A DNA stretch of 64,000 nucleotides. It comes from Bacteroidota bacterium. GTDB taxonomy: Bacteria > Bacteroidota > Bacteroidia > Bacteroidales > UBA7960. The stretch lies in assembly GCA_007693555.1 (NCBI GenBank), contig REDJ01000108.1, positions 1-64,000 of the forward strand. Direction: 5' to 3'. The notes under the pieces are model-generated. The model had not been told where the DNA came from. It ran no database searches and saw only the letters and a list, made by a program, of their open reading frames with translations. Below, piece after piece: positions 1 to 10,078 of the stretch. Every line of letters starts with the position of its first letter. Positions within the stretch are counted from its first letter, which is position 1. The translations under genes were made by a program, and so were the position numbers.

Positions 1-2751
1 TATGGAACACTTGTTGGCGTTGAACCCGGAACTGATGTACAATTGGATACCAGTCAGGCAACTGCGTTATTTAATAATAAAAATGTGGGAAATAACAAAA
101 CAGTAACAGTGTCTAACCTTGACCTTACAGGTGATGATGCTGCGATGTACACAATCGGAAGTCAGACCACACAGGCGAATATATCCCCCAGAAATCTGAC
201 CCTTTCAAATTTTGTAGCAAATGATAAGGTTTATGATGGCAACACCATTGTAACCGGTGCCGGATTTGATGATGATCGTATAAACGATGACGTGCTGAGT
301 TTTACCTATAATGTTGCTTTTGAAAATGCTGATGCCGGCATTGACAAACAGGTATTATTTACAAATATAACTATTAGCGGGGGTACGGATCAAAATAATT
401 ATACTCTCGTTTCAACTTCAGGTGTTGCTACTGCCACAATTACCCCAAGACCTCTGGCAATTACTGCCGATAGTAAATCTAAAAAGTTTGGTGAAGATGA
501 TCCGGCATTAACTTACACTTTAACAAGTGGATCTCTCATTGGCAATGATACTTTCAGCGGCGCTCCTGAGAGGGAACCGGGTGAAGATTTGGGTGAATAT
601 GCTATTCTGCAGGGAACACTTACCGCAGGTAGTAATTATGCAATCACTTTTACCCAGGGAGTCTTTACTATTCAACCTGCTGACCTTATTGTTTTCATTG
701 TTCCACAAGCAGCAATTACTGCTGGTGCACAGTGGAGCATTGACGGTGAAACCTGGTATAACAGTGGTACAGCATTGCCATTGGCTCCGGGAGATTACAC
801 TGTACAATTTTCTGAAATTGATGCCAATGCCTGGTACACTCCTGATCCTGTTTCGGTGGAGCATGGTGCACAAACAGAGATTACCGGAACTTATGTAGAA
901 AAGTATTTTCTTACGATGCTTGAACCACAGGGTAATGGCAGTGTTACCCCGGCACCTGGAGTATATGATTACCCTGTAAATCAAGAGGTTAACCTGAGTG
1001 CAACTCCTGATGATGACTGGGTATTTCAACACTGGTTAATCAATGGAAATACAGTGGCCAACAATCCTTACAATATCACAATTACAGAAAATACAGAAGT
1101 TCAGGCTGTTTTTGCCGAAGATATGACAGAATATCTGCTTACCCTCAATACTGAAGGAGAAGGCTCCGTTTTGGTAAATGGTGATACATATACCCAACCC
1201 ATGACATTTGTCAATGGTAGCCAGGTGCTTTTGGAAGCTGTCGCAGAACAAGGCTGGATTTTTACAGGCTGGGAAGGTGACCTTACCGGTTCTGAAAATC
1301 CAACAAGTATAATAATAGATGGTGATAAGAATATTACTGCCACGTTTGAATTTGTAGCATTTGATGTAACATTCAATATTGTTGATGACGAAGGTGACCC
1401 AATAGAAGGTGCCAGTGTTTTGCTGGGTGAAATAATCAATGAACCCGGAGATTATGTATTTGAGGATGTTCCTCCCGGTATTTACAATTACATTGTTTCG
1501 AAAACGGGATATATAACGGTGTCTTCTGAAGTTGAAATTTCTGAAGATACAATAATTGATGTAACACTTGTACCCGGAGTATCTCCGCAATATACGATTA
1601 CATTCCTTATCACCAACGAAGATGGATTTTTGGTGAATGATGCTGTAGTAACTTTTGCAGGAATCACAAATCCTGAAGGAAATTATGTATTCCCGGGTAT
1701 TGAAGCAGGTCTTTACAGTTATTCCGTTGAAAGAGAAGGTTATTATACTGCCACCGGCAACGTAAGTGTAAGTGCCGATATGACTGTTCCCGTTGTGCTT
1801 GAGTTTTCATTCTACCTACTTGAAATTGAACATGAAGGTTTGGGAATTACTGTGCCCGATGTGGGGATTTATGAGGTTGACAAGGATACAATAGTAACTC
1901 TGCAGGCATTTTCAGTAGAAAACTCCTTGTTCAGCAAATGGGTTGTGGATGGTAATGAGTATTTTGATACCCAGATTGAATTCATTATGGATTCTGATAA
2001 GCTGGCAGTGGCTCACTTTGACAGCACGGCTACCTATAAACTTTCAATTGTTGTGGAAGGTGAAGGTACTACTATACCGGCTGAAGGAGATTATTACTAT
2101 GGTTTTGACCAGGTGGTTGAACTGATTGCATTAGATGCTAATGAAAATTATTCTTTCCTGAAATGGGTGGTTGACGGCATAGATTATTTTGAGAATCAAA
2201 TCAATGTGGTGATGAATGATGATATTATTGCTACTGCAATCTTTACCGAGAATACTTTCTACACATTGGATATAGAAATTGAAGGTGAAGGTACAACCGA
2301 TCCCGAACCGGGCGTATATCAATATCTTGAAGGTACAGAGATAGAGCTCTCTGCAATTGCAGATGAAGGTTATGCTTTTGTCAGGTGGGAAATAAACGGT
2401 GAAGAATTCCTGACATCAGTGATATCTGTTCAAATGAATGAAAATAAAAATGCAAAAGCAGTATTTGATATCGAAAGCATTGTTGATGATTCGTTTACCC
2501 GTTTCTACGATGTAATTGTATACCCCGTTCCTTCAGCAGAAACAATTACAATGAGGTTTGAAGGATATTCAGGTAAAGCTTTTGTAGAAATATTCGACCT
2601 TAATGGCCGAATGGTCAGACAGTTGCAGATTCAAAATATTATTCCGGCACACGAAGAAACCATCATGATTTCCGACCTTGAGCCCGGAGTTTATAGCTTA
2701 AAGATTCAATTACAAAATGAAATAATTATAAAAAGGTTTATAGTCAGATAA
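1..2751 (+). CDS. Modular secreted protein with YDG/MBG-like domains, InlB B-repeat-like repeats, carboxypeptidase-regulatory-like modules and a T9SS type A C-terminal sorting domain (5' truncated by window edge)
   Basis: Frame 1 is open from base 1. MBG-like 'PRPLAITADSKSKKFGEDDPALTY'; repeated '..GEG....W.GD....F' units; C-terminal 'VYPVPSAETITMRFEG...GVYSLKIQ..IIIKRFIV'. Confidence 0.85.
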   Translation, partial: YGTLVGVEPGTDVQLDTSQATALFNNKNVGNNKTVTVSNLDLTGDDAAMYTIGSQTTQANISPRNLTLSNFVANDKVYDGNTIVTGAGFDDDRINDDVLSFTYNVAFENADAGIDKQVLFTNITISGGTDQNNYTLVSTSGVATATITPRPLAITADSKSKKFGEDDPALTYTLTSGSLIGNDTFSGAPEREPGEDLGEYAILQGTLTAGSNYAITFTQGVFTIQPADLIVFIVPQAAITAGAQWSIDGETWYNSGTALPLAPGDYTVQFSEIDANAWYTPDPVSVEHGAQTEITGTYVEKYFLTMLEPQGNGSVTPAPGVYDYPVNQEVNLSATPDDDWVFQHWLINGNTVANNPYNITITENTEVQAVFAEDMTEYLLTLNTEGEGSVLVNGDTYTQPMTFVNGSQVLLEAVAEQGWIFTGWEGDLTGSENPTSIIIDGDKNITATFEFVAFDVTFNIVDDEGDPIEGASVLLGEIINEPGDYVFEDVPPGIYNYIVSKTGYITVSSEVEISEDTIIDVTLVPGVSPQYTITFLITNEDGFLVNDAVVTFAGITNPEGNYVFPGIEAGLYSYSVEREGYYTATGNVSVSADMTVPVVLEFSFYLLEIEHEGLGITVPDVGIYEVDKDTIVTLQAFSVENSLFSKWVVDGNEYFDTQIEFIMDSDKLAVAHFDSTATYKLSIVVEGEGTTIPAEGDYYYGFDQVVELIALDANENYSFLKWVVDGIDYFENQINVVMNDDIIATAIFTENTFYTLDIEIEGEGTTDPEPGVYQYLEGTEIELSAIADEGYAFVRWEINGEEFLTSVISVQMNENKNAKAVFDIESIVDDSFTRFYDVIVYPVPSAETITMRFEGYSGKAFVEIFDLNGRMVRQLQIQNIIPAHEETIMISDLEPGVYSLKIQLQNEIIIKRFIVR

Positions 2752-2782
2752 TACCTTTTAAGGTTAAGATTTTAGCAAAAAT

Positions 2783-2822
2783 CTCCGCATGAATTCATTT
2801 GCCATGCGGAGGTTTATTTTTT
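2783..2822 (+). terminator. Hairpin terminator
   Basis: CTCCGCATG (2783-2791) / CATGCGGAG (2803-2811) perfect stem followed by a T-rich tract, just after the stop at 2751. Confidence 0.75.
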
Positions 2823-2880
2823 ACCGTTATTTTTTCATACTTTTGTTTTTTATTATTCTTTCCAAATCAGTTTATCAATA

Positions 2881-5163
2881 ATGCAATTCCATAAAAAATT
2901 TGTTTTAGTTTTTATAGTTTCGTTTTTACTGCTGTTTCCTCATTTTTCATCTTCTCAGAATGCTGATCTGCAATACTTGATTGAAAGAGCCCAGGAAGAT
3001 ATCAAAAGAAAAGGAGATTTTTATGCAGGTATGTATGAAAAAGATATTGCAGATTACCAGAATGAGCTGTTGAGAATCATTTCTGTTGATTATCTGTCCA
3101 ATGATTCTGTTTTCGCATATTGCAATAAGGAAGCTCTGGATTATTTTATTGAGAAGGAAATTCCTTTTAAAATATTGAAGTCACCCGGTGAAGTTGACTT
3201 TGATTTGAATATGAAATCATGGGAAGACTTACTAAGTAAAGATCTTATCGGTAGCTGGGATTTTTATCCAACCTATGAAGCTTATGAAAGCCTGATGCAA
3301 CAGTTTGAGACTGATTTTCCTGAGCTATGCAAAGTTTACAATGTTGTTACCCTACCGAGTAACCGGTCAATTTATTTCGCAAAGATATCAGCCAATGTTC
3401 ATGAAAGGCAGGCTGAACCACGCTTTATGTATACCTCTACCATGCATGGTGATGAAACTACCGGCTTTATTCTTTCTCTGCGTCTGATCCATTATCTTTT
3501 GACTAATTATGGCATTAAGGAAGAAATTACCTGGCTCCTGGATAACATGGAGATTTGGATTTCACCCAATGAAAACCCTGATGGTACCTATACCAACAAT
3601 AACAGTACGGTAAGCGGTGCCACAAGAACAAATGCCAATGGAGTAGATCTGAACCGCAATTACCCAAATCCGGTAAATAATCCCACATCTCCAATACAAC
3701 CCGAAACACAGGCAATGATTAACCTAACGGATACTCTGCATTTTGTGATGTCAGCCAATATGCATGGCGGCATTGAATGTGTTAATTATCCCTGGGACAG
3801 TTGGAAAAGTGATGTGAATATACACGCCGATCATTACTGGTGGCAGTTGGTTTCTCACGAATATGCCGATACAGCCAGATTTTACAGCCCATCAAATTAT
3901 ATGAATCCGTCGGGTCCGTCATTTAATAACGGTGTAACCCATGGCGGCGACTGGTATGTTATATTTGGAAGTCGCCAGGACTATATGAATTATTACACCA
4001 ATCAAAGAGAGCTTACATTGGAGTTATCCAATACAAAAATATTGCCTCCAGCTCAATTGCCTGCACACTGGGAGTACAATTACCGGTCATTTCTCAATTA
4101 TATCCGTCAGGCAACCTATGGATTCAGGGGTATTGTTACAGATATGTATTCAGGCGAACCTCTCGTTGCCAAAATTGAGCTTCTTGACCATGATTACGAT
4201 AATTCTCATGTCTTCTCAGAATTGCCGCATGGTGATTTTTACAGGCCTTTGCTGGCAGGAACCTATACCCTGAAAGTTACTGCGGATGGATATAACCCCT
4301 TGATCCTTGAAGATATTACCATTGAAAACTATCAGACAATAACACTGGATATTCAATTGACCGGAGATAATCCGTTTGCTTCACCCACCAATCTTGTTGC
4401 GCATACCGGCAATAACAGTCAGGTGTATCTTGAATGGGATGCCCCGCAATCGGAAAAATCAGGAGAAAATATTTATGCCAGAGATTACAGCTTCTTTGAA
4501 CCTGACGCTTATTATATTTATCGTAACGGAGAGTTTCTTGATGAAACGGAAGATACCCAATTCTTTGATGTGGATATTCCGTTAGGAACCTGGGAGTATT
4601 ACGTGAAAGCATGGTATGCTGATCCTGAGGGATTATCTCATCCTTCCAATACGGTTTCAGTCACATTTTCTGATTCTGATCTTTTTACTGTTACTTTCCA
4701 GATTACAGATGAAAATGGTCAAATTGTAAGTGATGCTGTTGTTAGCCTGGGTGACCAGGATAATGAACAGGGCGATTATTTTTTTGAGTATTTCGAACCC
4801 GGTGTATATGATTACCTTGTATGGGGTGATCATTATTTGCCGGTTGAGGGCACAATTGAAATTGTTGATGCTGATATTGTTGAAGATGTTGTTCTGTTAC
4901 TTGATGATACTGCAATTGCAGATATATCCCAAAAAGAAAACTTCATCATATTTCCCAATCCCGCTTCAGACAATTTGAATATTGTTTCAGAAGTTTTGAT
5001 GAAACAAATTCTTCTTACCGACATAAAAGGTCGCGTGATAATGAATTATTCAGTTATGCAAAAAGAATTTGAACAGGATATATCCTTCCTTGCACCCGGG
5101 ATTTACATTATAGGAATTTACACCGGACAGGGTGTAAGCTATCAAAAGTTGCAAAAGCAATAG
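2881..5163 (+). CDS. M14 family zinc carboxypeptidase with carboxypeptidase-regulatory-like module and T9SS sorting domain
   Basis: Zn ligands 'MHGDETTGF' and 'SANMHGGIE', catalytic Glu in 'LTLELS'; C-term 'FIIFPNPASDNLNIVSE...GIYIIGIYTGQGVSYQKLQKQ'. Confidence 0.9.
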   Translation: MQFHKKFVLVFIVSFLLLFPHFSSSQNADLQYLIERAQEDIKRKGDFYAGMYEKDIADYQNELLRIISVDYLSNDSVFAYCNKEALDYFIEKEIPFKILKSPGEVDFDLNMKSWEDLLSKDLIGSWDFYPTYEAYESLMQQFETDFPELCKVYNVVTLPSNRSIYFAKISANVHERQAEPRFMYTSTMHGDETTGFILSLRLIHYLLTNYGIKEEITWLLDNMEIWISPNENPDGTYTNNNSTVSGATRTNANGVDLNRNYPNPVNNPTSPIQPETQAMINLTDTLHFVMSANMHGGIECVNYPWDSWKSDVNIHADHYWWQLVSHEYADTARFYSPSNYMNPSGPSFNNGVTHGGDWYVIFGSRQDYMNYYTNQRELTLELSNTKILPPAQLPAHWEYNYRSFLNYIRQATYGFRGIVTDMYSGEPLVAKIELLDHDYDNSHVFSELPHGDFYRPLLAGTYTLKVTADGYNPLILEDITIENYQTITLDIQLTGDNPFASPTNLVAHTGNNSQVYLEWDAPQSEKSGENIYARDYSFFEPDAYYIYRNGEFLDETEDTQFFDVDIPLGTWEYYVKAWYADPEGLSHPSNTVSVTFSDSDLFTVTFQITDENGQIVSDAVVSLGDQDNEQGDYFFEYFEPGVYDYLVWGDHYLPVEGTIEIVDADIVEDVVLLLDDTAIADISQKENFIIFPNPASDNLNIVSEVLMKQILLTDIKGRVIMNYSVMQKEFEQDISFLAPGIYIIGIYTGQGVSYQKLQKQ

Positions 5164-5183
5164 CTTTGATTCTGTTGTCTGGC

Positions 5184-6356
5184 TCAGCGCAGATTTTTGC
5201 TTGCCCTTAATACTGGCTCCCGAACTCTTTTGTAAACTTCTTCTATTTCTCCTGTGCCATCCACATCAATTACCTGGTTATGCTGCCGGTAATATTCAAG
5301 AACGGCGTCACTGTGCAATTCATGCTCTTCTAACCTGGAAACTATGGTAGAAGCGCTGCTGTCGTAAGGCATCATTTTTTCTGTGCGGCTTCTTTCATCC
5401 AATCGTTTCATGAGCTCAATGTAGGTCACATTAAGATTGATTACGCAGTTTATGGCATGTCCTTTTTTCTTGAGTATTCCATCCAGAATATATGCCTGCA
5501 CAAGGGTTCGGGGATAGCCTTTTAAGACATAGCCACGACCGTTTCCACTGGTATCCTGTATTTTTGTCTCTATGAGACGGATAACGATTTCATCGGGTAA
5601 TAGCAATCCCTTTTCCATGTAGGGTTGAATTTGTTTTCCGATGGCTGTTTGCTGCTTTACTTCTTCCTGCAGCAATTCGCGGGTGGCAATCATGGTCAGG
5701 TCAAACTCCTTTGCCAGACGGCTGGCCTGAGTAGTCATACCAGCTCCGGGATAGCCAAACATTACTACATTGATTGAATGCTTTTTTATATCCTCATTGA
5801 TATGTTTTTTTATCCGGGAAAAAATTTCTTCTGAGGTTCCTATAGCATCTACATGGGTTAATAGCCCTGTGTTTTTGTAAAAATCAAGTACAGGTAAAGT
5901 CTTCTGGTGGTATTCTTCCAGCCGTTTTTTTATCACTGTTTCGTTATCATCTTTGCGATCCTGCTCTTTGGCACGCTGAAGCAATCGCTTAACGCATTCT
6001 TCTTCAGGTATATCAAGGATAAAAATACGGGTTAATGTTCGTTGCAGGCGAATGAACAAACCATCGAGAATATATGCCTGCACATAAGTCCGGGGAAAAC
6101 CATCAAAAAGAAATCCATCGCTTCCCTCGTGGTTTCTTATTGCTTTATTGATAAGCTTAACAATAGTTTCATCATCGGCCAGGCCACCGGCTTCAATCTG
6201 ATCTTTCACCTTTTTTCCGATATCTGTGCCTTCGCGGATTTCCTTTCTTAGCAACTCTCCTGTGGAGATATAATTCAGATTATATCTTGACATCAATAAT
6301 TTTGACTGGGTGCCTTTTCCTGCACCTGGAGGACCAAACACAATGATGTTAAGCAT
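5184..6356 (-). CDS. Tandem (double-domain) adenylate kinase
   Basis: Domain 1 'VFGPPGAGKGTQSKLL', 'FDGFPRT', 'RAKEQDRKDD'; domain 2 'VMFGYPGAGMTTQASRL', 'LKGYPRTLVQAYILDG'. Confidence 0.88.
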   Translation of the reverse strand: MLNIIVFGPPGAGKGTQSKLLMSRYNLNYISTGELLRKEIREGTDIGKKVKDQIEAGGLADDETIVKLINKAIRNHEGSDGFLFDGFPRTYVQAYILDGLFIRLQRTLTRIFILDIPEEECVKRLLQRAKEQDRKDDNETVIKKRLEEYHQKTLPVLDFYKNTGLLTHVDAIGTSEEIFSRIKKHINEDIKKHSINVVMFGYPGAGMTTQASRLAKEFDLTMIATRELLQEEVKQQTAIGKQIQPYMEKGLLLPDEIVIRLIETKIQDTSGNGRGYVLKGYPRTLVQAYILDGILKKKGHAINCVINLNVTYIELMKRLDERSRTEKMMPYDSSASTIVSRLEEHELHSDAVLEYYRQHNQVIDVDGTGEIEEVYKRVREPVLRASKNLR

Positions 6357-6442
6357 ACTATACTTTGTTTTTATTTTTGACCCTAATAAACGCGAACCGC
6401 AAAATTAAGCTTAATTGGTAAAATAACCATCGTATAATCCAA

Positions 6443-8503
6443 CTATTTCATAAAGCGAACGGTTTGTGTGAAATCGCTTCCGGTAATATTTAAAAGATAA
6501 ATACCTCTGGTAAGATGTTTTATATTAACCCAAAGTATATTTTCTCCTTTCGTAAGAACCCATTGCTCCCACATGATCTCCTTTCCCGAGAGATCGAAAA
6601 CTCTGAGTTTTGCTGTATTTGGTAAAGAAGAATGAAATCTGACCTGCAGTTCTCCTGAAGGATTAACAAACGCATGCAGATTGTTCTTTTCAGCTTTTGC
6701 AATACTTTCAACAGATGTTTGTGTAAGGCTTTTATGGATCAGCCACGTAAATTTTTCAGGGGTTACAAACTCTACCTTATCGCCAATATCCGGATCAGAT
6801 TTGATCAGATTCATAAGAGTTTCAAGGCGAGGTATGGTAATATCTGCCGGATTGTTGCCACCAATATTTGTTTCGTCCTGCCTGAACCTTTGATATCCCG
6901 CCAGCAGGAAATTAGGTCTGTTTTGGTTAACCAGCTTGCTTGTGATCCTTTGGGCGGCAAGGTTAAGATCTGTAACGTTGGCATAGAATGTTTCATCATT
7001 TACATGATTATACAGCAAGCCTCCAAATTGTGTATATACTCTTTGGGTTTGCAATGCCGGATCAAAAAGGAATGTGAGTTCAGCCCCGGTGGCTTCAGCG
7101 AAACTCCCCAGTTTATGAAAGTCGTAATTGTTGGAAATGACAATACCACGATAAGTGGAAACACCTGCACCGTTGTAATGCTTGTAGGCGTAAACTGATG
7201 GAATATTATATCTGCTGAGAAGTTCAGCGGATTGCTCAATGGCATCGGGCAAAAAACTATCAGGGAACATGTCAGAGTAAGCATATCCCAGCGGGTGGGT
7301 AACGGCTATGAATCCGTCATTTTGGGTTGCCGTGTTGTAATAATATTGTGCCAGAAAGGGAAACCGGTCAAACATGTGGAGGTTAAATCCCCATCCTATG
7401 GGCACATTGCCCCGGGCAGCCGAGTGCCAGGCACCTGCCTGAAATCCTACCACCCAGTTTCCGGCATCACCCTCAGAGCCAATGAACAAAACATAATGCT
7501 TGTTTTCAAGCTCCACATCATCGGAATTTACAGCCGATGGCCGCTGATACTCGTAGTTTTCATCAGCCGGAAAAATGTGATGCCAGGAAAGATTACTGAG
7601 AAGTGTTTCATGGAAACTGCCACCCCAGCCCGAAATCCATTGAACCAGCGGCTCAGGTCGCATCCATCCGTAAACATTGAAAATTTCATCAGGATGTGAT
7701 TCCCTTAAATAGGACATCACTGTTTCAATTTTTTCAGCTTTTTCATCTGATAAAGAGTAAAAGTTCAGTGTTTCGGTTCCTGCAAGATTAAGTTGAAACA
7801 TTCGCTTGCTGGCAGCCCAGTCGGTGATTTCGCGTAAATAGAACTTTCGCGGATTGGTTCTGTCCAGCAGCGTTTCCAGTGCCCAGTTGAGTATTTGAAA
7901 ATATCGCTGCTCCTGGTCAAGATCGGCATTATTCCAGGGATGCAGGGGTGATTCAAGTTTTGCGGATACCTTGATGGGCTCCTTTCCATGGAAATGATCA
8001 GGTACCCATAGGCTGTCAGGGCGGTAAATGACTGTGGTGTTATCAGTGTAGGGCAGAGGTATACAATCAGTTAAGCCTCCCAGCATGGCAGCCACCTCGG
8101 CCTGCCATCTGAAATTTTGCCCGGGAAAATTTCCGTAGGTTAATGTGGGATCATAGGTTATTGCTCCGTTGATATCATTCTCAAAATGATCCAGGAGTTG
8201 CTGAAAATCTGAAATTTCCGTAAAAACTACATTGCCATCCTGCTGATAAATATCACGCCAGCTCTCATCAGTCTGATTGTAGCTCCATGTTTCATAAACA
8301 TTAAGAAGGTAAAGCCTGGGCGCCTCACGGTTTACGATTCCTGCCAAAGTCATGGATGCCAGTTTATGCTCAAGGGGAGCACCTGTGCCGTTGTAAAGGA
8401 CAGCCTGTATGGGTTCTGCCCTGGATATGCCAATTGTTAATAATAACAGTGTTAAAGTTTGTAATAGTCTGCACATACAAATGAATTTTTTACGAAAATA
8501 CAT
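6443..8503 (-). CDS. GxGYxYP-family putative glycoside hydrolase-like secreted protein with T9SS sorting domain
   Basis: Signal peptide, 'LASMTLAGIVNREAPRLYL', 'HPLGYAYSDMFPD', C-term 'AKLRVFDLSGKEIMWEQWVLTKGENILWVNIKHLTRGIYLLNI...TVRFMK'. Confidence 0.6.
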   Translation of the reverse strand: MYFRKKFICMCRLLQTLTLLLLTIGISRAEPIQAVLYNGTGAPLEHKLASMTLAGIVNREAPRLYLLNVYETWSYNQTDESWRDIYQQDGNVVFTEISDFQQLLDHFENDINGAITYDPTLTYGNFPGQNFRWQAEVAAMLGGLTDCIPLPYTDNTTVIYRPDSLWVPDHFHGKEPIKVSAKLESPLHPWNNADLDQEQRYFQILNWALETLLDRTNPRKFYLREITDWAASKRMFQLNLAGTETLNFYSLSDEKAEKIETVMSYLRESHPDEIFNVYGWMRPEPLVQWISGWGGSFHETLLSNLSWHHIFPADENYEYQRPSAVNSDDVELENKHYVLFIGSEGDAGNWVVGFQAGAWHSAARGNVPIGWGFNLHMFDRFPFLAQYYYNTATQNDGFIAVTHPLGYAYSDMFPDSFLPDAIEQSAELLSRYNIPSVYAYKHYNGAGVSTYRGIVISNNYDFHKLGSFAEATGAELTFLFDPALQTQRVYTQFGGLLYNHVNDETFYANVTDLNLAAQRITSKLVNQNRPNFLLAGYQRFRQDETNIGGNNPADITIPRLETLMNLIKSDPDIGDKVEFVTPEKFTWLIHKSLTQTSVESIAKAEKNNLHAFVNPSGELQVRFHSSLPNTAKLRVFDLSGKEIMWEQWVLTKGENILWVNIKHLTRGIYLLNITGSDFTQTVRFMK

Positions 8504-8607
8504 AAATAACAGGGAGTTTTACATCTAATGTAAGTATTTGTAAAAATTGTGTATTTTCGTTTAAACTGTAATTTAATACCAAGAAAAGAAAAATTAAAGT
8601 TTCTGCT

Positions 8608-9207
8608 ATGGAAAAGAAGAAGATTTTTACTGTTCCTAATATGCTGGGCTTTTACAGGATAATGATGTTTCCAATATTACTTGCTTTTGCCTTGACGGAA
8701 AGGGAAACCTTATTCGCAGTCTTTCTGGTTATTAATCTTTTAACTGATGTTGCCGATGGTTATATTGCCCGGAAATTCAATATGGAAACCGAATTTGGTG
8801 CAAAGCTTGATTCTATGGCCGACAATCTTACTTATGTAGCTGCATTTACAGGAATTTATGTGTTTAAACTGGAGGATTTTATGCCTCACATAACCAGTTT
8901 TTTGATTTTTATAGGTTTCCTCATACTTGCCATTACTGTTTCATTGATAAAATTCGGAAGATTCCCCAGTTTACATCTTTACTCATGGAAGATAGGGGGC
9001 TATATTCAGGGCGCTTTTTTTATTCTCCTTTTTACCTATGGTTTTTATACTCCATTCTATTATTTTATGATAGCATGGGGTATAATCTCAGCCATTGAAC
9101 ATATTACTATTCAAATGATTATACCTGAAATGAGGTCTAATGCAAAAGGGCTTTACTGGGTGCTGAAAGACAAAAAAAAAGGTCATCAAAATAGTTTATC
9201 AAAATAA
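8608..9207 (+). CDS. CDP-alcohol phosphatidyltransferase family protein
   Basis: Exact CDP-OH-P signature DxxDGxxAR-x8-GxxxDxxxD: 'DVADGYIARKFNMETEFGAKLDSMAD'. Confidence 0.93.
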   Translation: MEKKKIFTVPNMLGFYRIMMFPILLAFALTERETLFAVFLVINLLTDVADGYIARKFNMETEFGAKLDSMADNLTYVAAFTGIYVFKLEDFMPHITSFLIFIGFLILAITVSLIKFGRFPSLHLYSWKIGGYIQGAFFILLFTYGFYTPFYYFMIAWGIISAIEHITIQMIIPEMRSNAKGLYWVLKDKKKGHQNSLSK

Positions 9208-9249
9208 ATATTTTTACATTTACCTCCGGAAACCGTATAGTATTGGGCT

Positions 9250-10047
9250 ATGGTGTTTCATTCCGTTTTTGAGAATTCTTATCTGTGGCTGCCTTTGGTG
9301 GGGTTTGTCATTGGATTTCTGGGTTCAATAATAGGAGGAGGGGGAGGCTTTTTCTTTTTACCTGTGTTGATCCTGCTATTTCATGTGCCTGCCCAGATTG
9401 CCGTATCAACATCTCTTGCTGCAACACTTCCTGTATGTATAGTCGGGGCCCTGGGCCATTATCGCAATGGTAACATTGATTTAAGAATGGGAGCAGTATT
9501 TGCCATTGCAGGCATACTGGGGGCAATTATCGGAGCCGGCATTACAGGGATGCTTACAACCGGTCAGTTAAAAGTTAGTTTTGGTGTTTATTCTATTCTT
9601 CTGGCAGGCCATATGATGCTCGGTAACAGGAAAAAATCAAAAGCTGAAGCTAATGGCGAAATTTTGCCAGAAAAAACTCCCTTTCAAAAAAGAACCAGGG
9701 GGTCAGTTTACGGATTACTGGCAGGGATAATTACCGGAACTTTTGGTACAAGCGGCACTGCGCCTGTGCTTGCGGGTTTGTTTGCTGTACGCCTGCCCAT
9801 AAAACTAATAGCCGGAACTTCTTTACTCATCGTTTTTGTGAATACTTTTTCAGCCCTGGGGGCGCATTTCATGGTCGGAAAGATTGATCTGACTCTCGTA
9901 TATTTTCTCACTGCCGGTACAATCATTGGTGCTTTTGCAGGGCCCAGACTTATAACCGGAGTAAAAGTTGAACGTTCAGAAAACTCTGTCCGGTTCTGGT
10001 TTGCATTGATTATGATGGCGTTTGGGCTATTGATGATTATTGCTTAA
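9250..10047 (+). CDS. Sulfite exporter TauE/SafE family protein
   Basis: Polytopic membrane protein with 'GFLGSIIGGGGGFFFLPVLILLF' and 'GTSGTAPVLAGLFAVRLPIKLIAGTSLLIVFVN'. Confidence 0.88.
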   Translation: MVFHSVFENSYLWLPLVGFVIGFLGSIIGGGGGFFFLPVLILLFHVPAQIAVSTSLAATLPVCIVGALGHYRNGNIDLRMGAVFAIAGILGAIIGAGITGMLTTGQLKVSFGVYSILLAGHMMLGNRKKSKAEANGEILPEKTPFQKRTRGSVYGLLAGIITGTFGTSGTAPVLAGLFAVRLPIKLIAGTSLLIVFVNTFSALGAHFMVGKIDLTLVYFLTAGTIIGAFAGPRLITGVKVERSENSVRFWFALIMMAFGLLMIIA

Positions 10048-10078
10048 GTAAAGCTAAGTTAATTAAATCAGATTTGAG

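Noticed and set aside
520-1590. Minus-strand ORFs of 170 and 184 aa
   Set aside because: Antisense to a long repeat-protein ORF with clear domain content; low-complexity spurious translation, no family resemblance.
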